64,000 nucleotides of DNA, from positions 1 to 64,000 of IMG/VR virus record IMGVR_UViG_3300026484_000002; one strand, 5' to 3'. Position numbers and translations under genes: made by a program. The notes beneath the pieces are model-generated. The model did no database searches. It saw only the letters and a list, made by a program, of their open reading frames with translations, and had not been told where the DNA came from. Source of the DNA: a virus. Within the stretch, counting starts at the first letter, position 1. Every line of letters starts with the position of its first letter. Positions 8,623-14,928 of the stretch are shown here, piece by piece.

Positions 8623-8693
8623 GTTGTCCTCCTACAGACTATATTTAATTTGAACTAGATTATCTAGCTCTATAGAACAATACGAATATTGCT

Positions 8694-8801
8694 CTAAGAA
8701 TTAGATTTGTAATATAGTAAATAATTGATTACTATATAAATTAATAAACCTATATTTGCTGATATTAAAGTTATTCCTAATAGTTGTTGAAATGTTAACA
8801 T
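8694..8801 (-). CDS. One-helix membrane microprotein, 35 aa
   Basis: AAGGAG at ideal distance from ATG 8801, immediately after the conserved leader at 8807-8844. The product is a single hydrophobic helix flanked by short polar ends (start MLTFQQLLG, end YYKSNS). Too short for most gene finders, but the start signals are among the best in the region. Confidence 0.65.
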   Translation of the reverse strand: MLTFQQLLGITLISANIGLLIYIVINYLLYYKSNS

Positions 8802-8806
8802 TGAAT

Positions 8807-8844
8807 CTCCTTGTTTAATTTAGATTGTACTTATTCAATGGAAA
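8807..8844 (-). promoter_or_regulatory. Conserved early leader/promoter element, copy C
   Basis: Read on the - strand: CATTGA, then GTAC, then CTAAATTAAACAAGGAG. The same arrangement precedes the genes at 9571-9915 and 9978-10259. Conservation includes positions upstream of the ribosome site, so it probably includes a promoter, perhaps for the phage RNA polymerase. Confidence 0.55.
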
Positions 8845-9039
8845 GGCAATATGGTTTGATAGTTAATGTTGTATTGGATCTAAATTGATTAAATGTTGTT
8901 TAGTTGATATTAAAATAGATAATTAAAAATTAAGTAATTGATTGATTAAAAATTAAGCAGTTAGTTGTTTAGTTTTTGATAGATGATTGTTTTGAGGTAG
9001 AATTGCTGAAAACTTGTATCTAAAGATATTATAGACCAT

Positions 9040-9306
9040 ATGTTTAATGGTGGAAAAATAAATATAGGTACTAATTCTTCTCCTCTACTCACTGATAGTT
9101 TATTAAGTGTATATAACCATTTTAAAAATAAAGAAATTGATATATTAGATTCTTCTAAAACTAAAGATATGGCTGAATTCACTGATGAAGAACTAGCTAT
9201 GCTAAACGATAAGATTAGAGAACTTAAATCTGAATTTAGTGGCAAGATGTTAAAACAACTAAACTATTTATTGTATACAGATATTATTAATAATTATGAT
9301 GTCTAA
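9040..9306 (+). CDS. Possible hypothetical protein, 88 aa
   Basis: Hydrophilic, protein-like composition with a helical acidic/basic stretch (TDEELAMLNDKIRELK) in the second half. No good ribosome site precedes the ATG, and the gene would oppose its neighbours. The opposite-strand frame over the same DNA is hydrophobic and serine-rich, typical of a shadow, which favours this strand. Function unknown. Confidence 0.5.
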   Translation: MFNGGKINIGTNSSPLLTDSLLSVYNHFKNKEIDILDSSKTKDMAEFTDEELAMLNDKIRELKSEFSGKMLKQLNYLLYTDIINNYDV

Positions 9307-9428
9307 TTTAGAGAGATATTTCTCAGTACTTTGAGATAATAGATTCCTCTATAAATGAAAAGGTATTTGGTTCTATCAATCTCTAGTCATCTCTCCGTAC
9401 TCTGCGAATTGTGTCATGTGTTATGTGT

Positions 9429-9465
9429 AAAAAAAAAAGAAACTTAACCGAATTAACGGTTAAGT
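9429..9465 (-). terminator. Rho-independent terminator
   Basis: On the - strand, ACTTAACCG pairs with CGGTTAAGT (9 bp, 6-nt loop), followed by a run of T (A-rich tract at 9429-9441 on the + strand). It would end transcripts from 10259 leftward. Confidence 0.85.
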
Positions 9466-9474
9466 CTTGGATCT

Positions 9475-9528
9475 CTATTTAGCCCAATGAGGACTGATAT
9501 AGGATCCATCATCTGAATCATAATTCAT
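9475..9528 (-). CDS. 17-aa micro-ORF with strong ribosome site
   Basis: AAAAGGAGAT stands 5-7 bases before ATG 9528; the peptide reads MNYDSDDGSYISPHWAK and stops just before the terminator. It lies at the 3' end of the small - strand operon. Either a real micropeptide or a relic; no function can be proposed. Confidence 0.4.
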   Translation of the reverse strand: MNYDSDDGSYISPHWAK

Positions 9529-9570
9529 AACATCTCCTTTTGTATATATAATGTATAGCATAGAATTGGA

Positions 9571-9915
9571 TTACTCCAACTCTTCTGCTACATCTTTCAG
9601 AAATGACTCTGAATATTTATTAGACATAGTGTCTAATATTTCAGTGTTTTTAGACGCTTTAGATAGCGCCTTGAGTTTGATATCTCTACGGATATCATTC
9701 TCTTTTAGCATCAGTTCGCTATCTCGTAGCGTATCTTCTGCATAATTGTTTACTACTTTTAAGGCAGTATTAACAAACAGTCCTGTATTTTCAGTAATCT
9801 CTTTACCTGACTCTACTGCTGTTACGGTAATTGATGTTAGCGCCTGTACATTAATGTTAGCAGCTTGTGCTAAACCTGTAACTGATTTTGAAATCTCTTT
9901 TGTGAATGATGCCAT
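9571..9915 (-). CDS. Hypothetical helical protein, 114 aa
   Basis: AAGGAT site and conserved leader upstream. Alanine/valine/threonine-rich amphipathic helices at the N-terminus (ISKSVTGLAQAANINVQ) and a charged helical C-terminal half. Codon use looks less AT-rich than the early genes further left. Unknown function; possibly virion or abundant early protein given the strong signals. Confidence 0.7.
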   Translation of the reverse strand: MASFTKEISKSVTGLAQAANINVQALTSITVTAVESGKEITENTGLFVNTALKVVNNYAEDTLRDSELMLKENDIRRDIKLKALSKASKNTEILDTMSNKYSESFLKDVAEELE

Positions 9916-9921
9916 AATGGA

Positions 9922-9960
9922 TCCTTATTTAATTTAGTTTGTACCTTCTACAATGAGAAG
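9922..9960 (-). promoter_or_regulatory. Conserved early leader/promoter element, copy B
   Basis: Read on the - strand: CTCATTGTAGAAGGTACAAA then CTAAATTAAATAAGGA. Same blocks and spacing as copy C; precedes the 114-aa gene. Confidence 0.55.
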
Positions 9961-9977
9961 GTTATATGTATTGGATC

Positions 9978-10259
9978 CTAATGAGATCCAAGTAGAAGTT
10001 CTTGCATAACTGCACTGGTTACATCTTGGGCAAATTGTTTGCCATAGATAGTCTCCAAAGTCATAGAAGGTTGTCCTTCTACAAGTGCATACTTAGTATT
10101 AATAATAGAAGCATAAGTATGTTTGCTATTAATGATAAGCATCAATTGTTTGTCACCTTTTGCACTGAACAACTTAGTGCTTTTCCATACAGATAGAACC
10201 AACTCAATAGTAGATGTATACAGCTCGTAAGTGAGCTCAACTTTAGATGTATTAGACAT
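9978..10259 (-). CDS. Hypothetical protein, 93 aa
   Basis: AAGGAG at good distance from ATG 10259, behind leader copy A. Small mixed alpha/beta protein (LTYELYTSTIELVLSVW near the N-terminus, a predicted amphipathic C-terminal helix). It is the first gene of the leftward unit facing the divergent control region, so probably expressed very early. No family recognised. Confidence 0.7.
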   Translation of the reverse strand: MSNTSKVELTYELYTSTIELVLSVWKSTKLFSAKGDKQLMLIINSKHTYASIINTKYALVEGQPSMTLETIYGKQFAQDVTSAVMQELLLGSH

Positions 10260-10266
10260 GATAGTC

Positions 10267-10310
10267 TCCTTGTTTAATTTAAGTACAGATGTACCTCTCT
10301 CAATGAAGAA
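10267..10310 (-). promoter_or_regulatory. Conserved early leader/promoter element, copy A
   Basis: Read on the - strand: TTCATTGA, GGTAC, then TTAAATTAAACAAGGAG. Compared with copies B and C there is a small insertion after GGTAC that creates GTACATCTGTAC, a short hairpin. Confidence 0.55.
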
Positions 10311-10398
10311 GTAATACTACATAATAGATCCATATGTCATACAAGCTAAGGGGAAAGATGATGTCTATATATATAAATTGCTGTATATATGTATGTAA

Positions 10399-10407
10399 GG
10401 GGGGGGG
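10399..10407. repeat. G9 homopolymer tract
   Basis: Nine consecutive G in DNA of about 30% G+C. It lies in the divergent non-coding region, not inside a convincing gene. Confidence 0.8.
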
Positions 10408-10440
10408 CACTCCTTTGTGAATGTGTTGAATGTGTGTAGA

Positions 10441-10702
10441 ACTACTCTTATTCACGAAAATATGTTTTTTTACTTAAATCTCATTCTGACTTTTTTTCAC
10501 AATACTTTTACTTTTATTCACGAACAAAAAAAATTTACTTATAAAATTTCTACTCTTTTGTGCAAAAATATTATTTTTTTTCACTAATTTCTCATTCTAC
10601 TTTTTTGCACGAATTACAAATTTCTCATTCTGACTTTTTTGTGCAAACATAGAATTTTTTATCTATTAAGTCCAATATCTGCTTTTTTGTACGAACATAG
10701 AG
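10441..10702. repeat. Degenerate repeat array in divergent control region (about 7 copies)
   Basis: Roughly seven imperfect copies around 10441, 10483, 10505, 10546, 10592, 10625 and 10673, with a core like ACTTTTTTGNACGAACATA, the better ones preceded by TCTCATTCT. Spacing is irregular (about 22-50 bases). With the G9 tract it fills the gene-free stretch 10311-10795. Possible roles: binding sites of a regulator, phage promoters, or replication-origin iterons. Confidence 0.65.
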
Positions 10703-10745
10703 TACCCATAAAAGTATTACTATTTTATGTATTAATATATGCTTC

Positions 10746-10773
10746 TTGCAAATAGATCCAATAATGGTATAAT
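10746..10773 (+). promoter_or_regulatory. Sigma-70-like promoter
   Basis: TTGCAA, 16-bp spacer, TATAAT, with the extended -10 element TGG just before the -10. Drives the rightward genes starting at 10796. Confidence 0.8.
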
Positions 10774-10795
10774 TTGTAAACTCAAAGGAGAACCA

Positions 10796-10840
10796 ATGAG
10801 TATGGATCCAATATTAAGGATAAACAATGCAGAGAGGTAA
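10796..10840 (+). CDS. 14-aa leader peptide candidate
   Basis: Perfectly placed AAAGGAG before ATG 10796; the peptide is MSMDPILRINNAER. Its end overlaps the start of the zinc-ribbon gene (10827), whose own AAGGAT site lies inside this ORF. Arrangement fits a leader peptide coupling translation. Confidence 0.45.
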   Translation: MSMDPILRINNAER

Positions 10841-10970
10841 AATATATTATGTCCATCATTATTGCAGTAACTGCAAAGATAGTTTATTGATGGTTCTGAT
10901 TGATGGGATAATCAAATGTCCACAATGTGAGACTATAGTGTATAAGAAGGAACGGAAAGATGATAAATAA
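10827..10970 (+). CDS. Com-like zinc-ribbon microprotein, 47 aa
   Basis: Contains CSNC (residues 13-16) and CPQC (31-34), a four-cysteine zinc knuckle with a short linker, followed by a basic tail (YKKERKDDK). Layout resembles the Com translational activator family of phage Mu and many small phage zinc ribbons. AAGGAT ribosome site; overlaps both neighbours, so translation is coupled. Likely RNA or DNA binding; the precise target is unknown. Confidence 0.7.
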   Translation: MQRGKIYYVHHYCSNCKDSLLMVLIDGIIKCPQCETIVYKKERKDDK

Positions 10971-11211
10971 AATAATTAATTGTGCAAAATCAATAATATA
11001 TAATTTCAAAAACAATAATTCATATGTAAATTTAAATGTTTTATTTGTAGAAATAAAGATTAAAAAGAAATGCGATAATGAAACTTATTATGCTAAATTA
11101 TTTGATTATGAATACGATATATTTTTTACAGTGGGAACAGAAAGTAAAGATAAAGCTGAAGTCATAAATGAAGCAGAGATATTTCTAAATAAACTTGAAT
11201 CCGAAGATTAA
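10960..11211 (+). CDS. Hypothetical protein, 83 aa
   Basis: Start overlaps the end of the zinc-ribbon gene; AAGGA upstream. Basic, isoleucine/asparagine-rich N-terminus, then a small beta-rich domain and an acidic C-terminal helix. No recognised family. Confidence 0.7.
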   Translation: MINKIINCAKSIIYNFKNNNSYVNLNVLFVEIKIKKKCDNETYYAKLFDYEYDIFFTVGTESKDKAEVINEAEIFLNKLESED

Positions 11212-11236
11212 ACAATAGAGATCCAACTAATATACT

Positions 11237-11258
11237 ACTATATAATTTACTATATAGT
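11237..11258. terminator. AT-only hairpin after the early rightward unit
   Basis: ACTATATA and TATATAGT form an 8-bp stem with a 6-nt loop 26 bases after the stop of the 83-aa gene. Weak as a terminator (no U-tract). Confidence 0.35.
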
Positions 11259-11295
11259 TATGATTTGGTTCTAAATTATGGTAGAATATGATTAT

Positions 11296-11397
11296 CAGGA
11301 ACCAAGTCTTTTTGTATATATTTCGCACTTATTTCAAATTTCTCCTTATTTAGTGGACCCCTACTATTTTAAAATGTTTTTTTAAACTTGGTTCCTG
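11296..11397. ncRNA. Candidate structured RNA closed by a 12-bp inverted repeat
   Basis: CAGGAACCAAGT at 11296-11307 is perfectly complementary to ACTTGGTTCCTG at 11386-11397. A TGG-TAGAAT box lies just upstream on the + strand, giving a promoter-like start. No coding frame is convincing here. Type is inferred from structure only. Confidence 0.35.
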
Positions 11398-11419
11398 TAT
11401 AAAATAAAATCCTCCCCCT

Positions 11420-11447
11420 ATAAGCCAAACCTCAAGGTTTGGCTTAT
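11420..11447. other. Perfect 12-bp hairpin with TCAA loop
   Basis: ATAAGCCAAACC and GGTTTGGCTTAT with a 4-nt loop; G+C-richer than the surroundings. No U-tract on either side. Could end or stabilise the preceding transcript. Confidence 0.65.
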
Positions 11448-11494
11448 CTAAAATTATCCAATCAAAGAAACGAAGATATATGCGGTTGCTAAAC

Positions 11495-11528
11495 ATAATG
11501 TTTGCTGAGCTTGCGAAGCGAACATTAT
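11495..11528. other. 12-bp hairpin (one G-T pair)
   Basis: ATAATGTTTGCT pairs with AGCGAACATTAT around a 10-nt loop (GAGCTTGCGA). It lies just upstream of the promoter for the 57-aa gene. Confidence 0.6.
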
Positions 11529-11561
11529 ATATATCGATTAAGTCTGTTATGCACAATAAAG

Positions 11562-11567
11562 TATAAT
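11562..11567 (+). promoter_or_regulatory. -10 box of promoter for the 57-aa gene
   Basis: TATAAT 18 bases before ATG 11585; only a poor -35 (TTAAGT/TAAGTC) is seen about 17-18 bases further upstream. Confidence 0.45.
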
Positions 11568-11584
11568 AATAAAAAAGGATTGTT

Positions 11585-11758
11585 ATGTTTGGATCCCTAC
11601 TAGACACAAGAATAGAAGTCAGTTATCAATGGCTACCTGACTGGGCTTATGCTGATAGTGAGAAGGATGAGATAAAGAATACTGCTGTTAGATATGATAA
11701 TGATGTTTATGTGGTTCTGGTTAATGTTAAGGAATCTGGTTTATTTTTATTTAGATAA
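11585..11758 (+). CDS. Hypothetical protein, 57 aa
   Basis: AAAAAAGGAT precedes the ATG at good distance. The product starts MFGSLLDTR, contains two tryptophans in a YQWLPDWAY stretch and ends in a beta-like segment (VYVVLVNV). No family recognised. It is followed at once by a strong hairpin. Confidence 0.6.
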   Translation: MFGSLLDTRIEVSYQWLPDWAYADSEKDEIKNTAVRYDNDVYVVLVNVKESGLFLFR

Positions 11759-11764
11759 ATTTAG

Positions 11765-11801
11765 AGAGAACAGCTCCCAGCTTCGCTTCCCGCTGTTCTC
11801 T
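11765..11801. terminator. 10-bp hairpin after the 57-aa gene
   Basis: AGAGAACAGC pairs with GCTGTTCTCT, with a GC-rich 17-nt loop that can fold further (CAGCTTCGCTTC). Seven bases after the stop codon. No U-run follows, so termination strength is uncertain. Confidence 0.5.
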
Positions 11802-11890
11802 ATGGGGTGGTGAGGATGTTAAGGATTAAAAAGGTTTTCCTCTATAGACCCCTAAAACATGAGGTTTGGGTCTTAAATCTGATACCTATC

Positions 11891-11987
11891 TGTTCACTAT
11901 ATATAGTAGGTGAACAAAAGTATAAATTCAAATACATAAAATGAGCAAAAAAAAATGAACAAATAAATGCTCTGTTCACAAGTGAAC
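11891..11987. promoter_or_regulatory. Inverted TGTTCAC/GTGAACA operator-like sites
   Basis: TGTTCAC (11891) with GTGAACA (11910-11916), a lone TGAACA (11956), and GTTCAC-AA-GTGAAC (11974-11987). A further TGTTCA half-site (12076) lies inside the spacer of the downstream promoter. They surround the promoter of the ParB-like gene. The last palindrome is followed by T-runs and could also terminate transcription. The stretch 11802-12067 has no convincing gene. Confidence 0.55.
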
Positions 11988-12067
11988 GGGTTTTTGCCTT
12001 TTTTTACACATCAAATCCCTATAATAAGTGGTTTGAAGGGGCAAATCCTTTTTTAAAATTCAACCTA

Positions 12068-12097
12068 TTGACTTTTGTTCAGTGATTATGATATACT
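12068..12097 (+). promoter_or_regulatory. Sigma-70-like promoter of ParB-like gene
   Basis: TTGACT, 18-bp spacer, TATACT. The spacer contains a TGTTCA half-operator, suggesting repression at this promoter. Confidence 0.7.
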
Positions 12098-12147
12098 TTT
12101 GAAGATATAGGGAAGTCCCTTATATGCTTACTTTTAAAGGATTTGAA

Positions 12148-12978
12148 ATGAAAAATGTTTCAGAAGTTTTTACATATGGTTCGCTCACTACACAGCAGGT
12201 AGAGAGCCTTAGATTGTTAGCAGATAATGGTATTTACAAAGAGGATTTTGAAATACTCAAAGAGAATTATAACATAGTAACACTTAATGATGTAAAGGTA
12301 CATAGATTAGTGTTTGAATTAACTCCTCCTATGAATGGAGAAGAGTTTAATGATTTGATTGAAGATATAGCTCAAAATGGTCAAATTGAGCCAATAAAGA
12401 TATGGAAAAAAGCAGGTTCTTTGTTTGTAGTTGATGGCAGAAATCGCATTAATGCCTTAGAAGTGCTTGGCGTTAATTATGTGAAATATGTTGAAGTAAA
12501 TGTATCTTCACTTGAAGATCTAGAAATCAAAATACGCTCTTGGGACAAAAGACGCAAAACTTCAAAATCACAAAAAGCGGTAGTAGCATATCTCGATTGG
12601 CTCAAAAACGCAAAAGTGGATAATCATAACATGTCTTTTTATGCTAAAAAACATGGAGTATCAAAAGCTTTTATTTCTTATTGTAAAACGATTGATGAAA
12701 TTAAAGGCGGAGGTAGATATTTGCTGGATGAAATGTTTAAGACAAGATATATCACTGTTGGATCCAAAAGATACGCTTCATTAAATGCCGCAATAGATGC
12801 ATTAAAAAAGTTAAATGAGGATCAAGGCGAACAAAACCATATAGATGTGCCTGAGAGTGCTAAAGAGATTATAAGACAGCTGCATTTATTAAAAGATAAT
12901 GATGACTTAATATCACTAAGCTATATAATAAAAGATGCTCAAAAATTAATCTCACAGCTAGCAAACAAGGAAAGCTAA
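12148..12978 (+). CDS. ParB/Spo0J-like DNA-binding regulator
   Basis: Start chosen at 12148 (MKNVSEVF), since AAAGGA lies 6-8 bases before it; an in-frame ATG at 12124 is possible. The ParB N-terminal fold is visible around 70-115: NGEEFNDLIEDIAQNGQ, PIKIW, VDGRNRINALEVLG. It is followed near 170 by a helix-turn-helix (FYAKKHGVSKAFISY). ParB-type proteins bind palindromic sites; the TGTTCA palindromes just upstream make autoregulation plausible. No parA is seen nearby, so a transcriptional or replication role is as likely as partition. Confidence 0.8.
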   Translation: MKNVSEVFTYGSLTTQQVESLRLLADNGIYKEDFEILKENYNIVTLNDVKVHRLVFELTPPMNGEEFNDLIEDIAQNGQIEPIKIWKKAGSLFVVDGRNRINALEVLGVNYVKYVEVNVSSLEDLEIKIRSWDKRRKTSKSQKAVVAYLDWLKNAKVDNHNMSFYAKKHGVSKAFISYCKTIDEIKGGGRYLLDEMFKTRYITVGSKRYASLNAAIDALKKLNEDQGEQNHIDVPESAKEIIRQLHLLKDNDDLISLSYIIKDAQKLISQLANKES

Positions 12979-12989
12979 TAGTGAATAAT

Positions 12990-13024
12990 AAAAGCTAAAC
13001 AAGGATATATCTCGTCTAGCTTTT
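12990..13024 (+). terminator. Terminator-like hairpin after ParB-like gene
   Basis: AAAAGCTA pairs with TAGCTTTT around a 19-nt loop; four T end the stem. Moderately convincing. Confidence 0.5.
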
Positions 13025-13172
13025 ATGTATAAGCAATTATCGTTCCAACTTTTGCTATATATGCCAACTTCAAATAATATAACTCCAATCTTTCCAAAAA
13101 ATACCCCATATTAAGAATATATGAAGCCTAATAACTATATTATTGGTCCATAATTAAGCAAAAAGGATTCAT

Positions 13173-13418
13173 ATGGGTAAAAGTGTAGCTCCATTAATGA
13201 CAAAGTTAGTGCAAGAGATGGAAGACTTTAGGATAATAACAAGTAGATTTCCATCAACTATAGTTACCAATACAATGACAGCAAAGCAACTTATGAGAGA
13301 AGCAGAATCAGTAGGAAAACTTACAATTCCAGATACTAATACAATATTATTAGATGGCTTGTTTTTAGCTGTTGGGATCCAAGATAAAAGTCAAGAAATA
13401 AAAATGAGGGTATTATAA
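13173..13418 (+). CDS. Hypothetical protein preceding PhoH, 81 aa
   Basis: AAAAAGGAT ribosome site. Small helical protein (MTKLVQEMEDFRI) of unknown function. Its stop overlaps the ATG of the PhoH-like gene (TAATG), so the two are translationally coupled. Confidence 0.75.
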   Translation: MGKSVAPLMTKLVQEMEDFRIITSRFPSTIVTNTMTAKQLMREAESVGKLTIPDTNTILLDGLFLAVGIQDKSQEIKMRVL

Positions 13419-14812
13419 TGGTTTACAGTTTAGATACAAATATTCTATTATTGGATGCACATAACTTACATACTATAGGAGACAATAACTCAATAATAGT
13501 TATTCCTGAAACAGTGCTGGATGAGCTTGACAGTAAAAAAAGCGTTCAAGGTGAAATAGGATATCAAGCAAGAGAGTTCGGCAGAATAATGACAGCTGGT
13601 GAATATCTTTCATCAATTGAATATGCAAATCAAGTTACCGTTGTTGAATATAAAGTTCAAGATAAATTAATCAATATAGTATCTCTTAGAGAATATCCAA
13701 GTTATGTAGGTATGGAGCGTAATGTAATTAATGATAGAAAAATCATAGATGCAACTATTGCTTATTCTGAAGTTGCTAAATTATCTGCTCATAATGAATT
13801 AACTTTTATTACTAATGATATAGCTTGTGGGATCAGAGCTCAATCGTTAGGTTTAAAGACTGAGCAATTAAGAGAGGTAGATGATGTGGAGCTTGAATTT
13901 ACAAAAGAAATAACTGTTGATTCAGATACTTTTAAAATGCTACATAATAAAAACATAGCTGATGTAGATGATGATTATCACAAAGGTATCTATAGTTATA
14001 TATTTACAGATAGCAATACAAGGCAAATTAAACCAACAATAATAACTAACAATAAAACAATAAATGTAATAGGAAAAGATACAGATAAGGCATTGCAGCG
14101 TCAAATGGTATCACCTGTAAATTTAGAACAAAAATTAGCTAGCAAGGCTATACAAGATACAAATATAGATATAGTTTTAATAGAAGGTTTAGCAGGTTCA
14201 GGTAAAAACATAATTGCTGTTAGCAATGCTATAAGGTTACTTCAAACAAACAAGGATAAATATGAAAGTATAATTTATATTAGATCCCCAATAAATGATG
14301 AAGAGTTAGGAGAAGATATAGGTTATCTTTCTGGGAATGAAGAAAAAATGTCTATATATTTGGGTCCTATGGAAGACACATTGGATTTTCTAGTTAGGAA
14401 CAATATGGATACTAAGGGTAAAGACATAAATACTATCGATACTTTGGTTGCTCAAAAAATAGATAAATTAGTAGAATCATGTGGTATGTCCAGTATAATA
14501 ACTACAGGACTCAGAGGAAGAACATTTCATAACACAATTTTAATAGTAGATGAAGCTACAAATATGAGTGTTGCTACAATACAGAAAGTTCTTACACGCA
14601 TAGGTGATAATTGCAAATTAATAGTAATTGGATCTCAAAAGCAAATTGATAGCAAATATGTGACTAAATATAATAATGGTATGACTGTACTTCTTGAAGA
14701 AGCTTACAACAATAGCTTAGAAGTGGATATTAAAATGTTTGCAATAGAGTTTACTAAAGTAAAACGCTCACCTATTGTAGAATTTGCTGAAAAACTATTT
14801 AGTAAGCATTAA
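13418..14812 (+). CDS. phoH: PhoH-like protein: PIN ribonuclease domain plus P-loop ATPase
   Basis: 464 aa. The N-terminal PIN domain has acidic residues at D6 (SLDTNILL), E35/D36 region (LDELDSK), D106 and D134 (FITNDIA). The C-terminal PhoH ATPase has Walker A GLAGSGKN (about 257-264), Walker B ILIVDEA (374-380), an IGSQKQID sensor (404-411) and KVKRSPIVEFA near the end. The same PIN-PhoH architecture occurs in YlaK-type bacterial proteins that act as RNA helicase-nucleases. Oddity: Walker A ends in Asn where Thr or Ser normally binds magnesium. PhoH genes are common in lytic phages; the role there is unproven. Confidence 0.88.
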   Translation: MVYSLDTNILLLDAHNLHTIGDNNSIIVIPETVLDELDSKKSVQGEIGYQAREFGRIMTAGEYLSSIEYANQVTVVEYKVQDKLINIVSLREYPSYVGMERNVINDRKIIDATIAYSEVAKLSAHNELTFITNDIACGIRAQSLGLKTEQLREVDDVELEFTKEITVDSDTFKMLHNKNIADVDDDYHKGIYSYIFTDSNTRQIKPTIITNNKTINVIGKDTDKALQRQMVSPVNLEQKLASKAIQDTNIDIVLIEGLAGSGKNIIAVSNAIRLLQTNKDKYESIIYIRSPINDEELGEDIGYLSGNEEKMSIYLGPMEDTLDFLVRNNMDTKGKDINTIDTLVAQKIDKLVESCGMSSIITTGLRGRTFHNTILIVDEATNMSVATIQKVLTRIGDNCKLIVIGSQKQIDSKYVTKYNNGMTVLLEEAYNNSLEVDIKMFAIEFTKVKRSPIVEFAEKLFSKH

Positions 14813-14818
14813 AATAAT

Positions 14819-14926
14819 ATGTTTGTTGATGTATATACGACAACAGCTGTTACATTGTCGATTGCAGTCATGGTGGCTGCAATTATGATTAACAAAAATG
14901 AAGAACATAAAAATATTAAGGAATAA
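14819..14926 (+). CDS. One-helix membrane microprotein, 35 aa
   Basis: Sits in the 116-base gap between phoH and the protease gene. One alanine/valine/isoleucine-rich helix (about 9-24) then a charged tail (NKNEEHKNIKE). No clear ribosome site, so support comes mostly from composition and fit in the operon. Confidence 0.5.
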   Translation: MFVDVYTTTAVTLSIAVMVAAIMINKNEEHKNIKE

Positions 14927-14928
14927 GA

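Noticed and set aside
8961-9245. Leftward ORF of 94 codons opposite the 88-aa + strand gene
   Set aside because: Hydrophobic, serine/isoleucine-rich product typical of the antisense of a D/E/K-rich gene; no ribosome site.
10350-10443. Small ORF running through the G9 tract
   Set aside because: Neither the present frame nor the frames after slippage give a protein-like sequence of useful length.
11350-11607. Leftward ORF of 85 codons over the hairpin region
   Set aside because: No ribosome site, crosses the strong hairpins, and its 5' end overlaps the promoter and start of the 57-aa gene.
11816-11944. 42-codon + strand ORF starting MLRIKKVFLY
   Set aside because: Ribosome site GGTGAGG touches the ATG and the frame runs through the TGTTCAC operators; composition not convincing.
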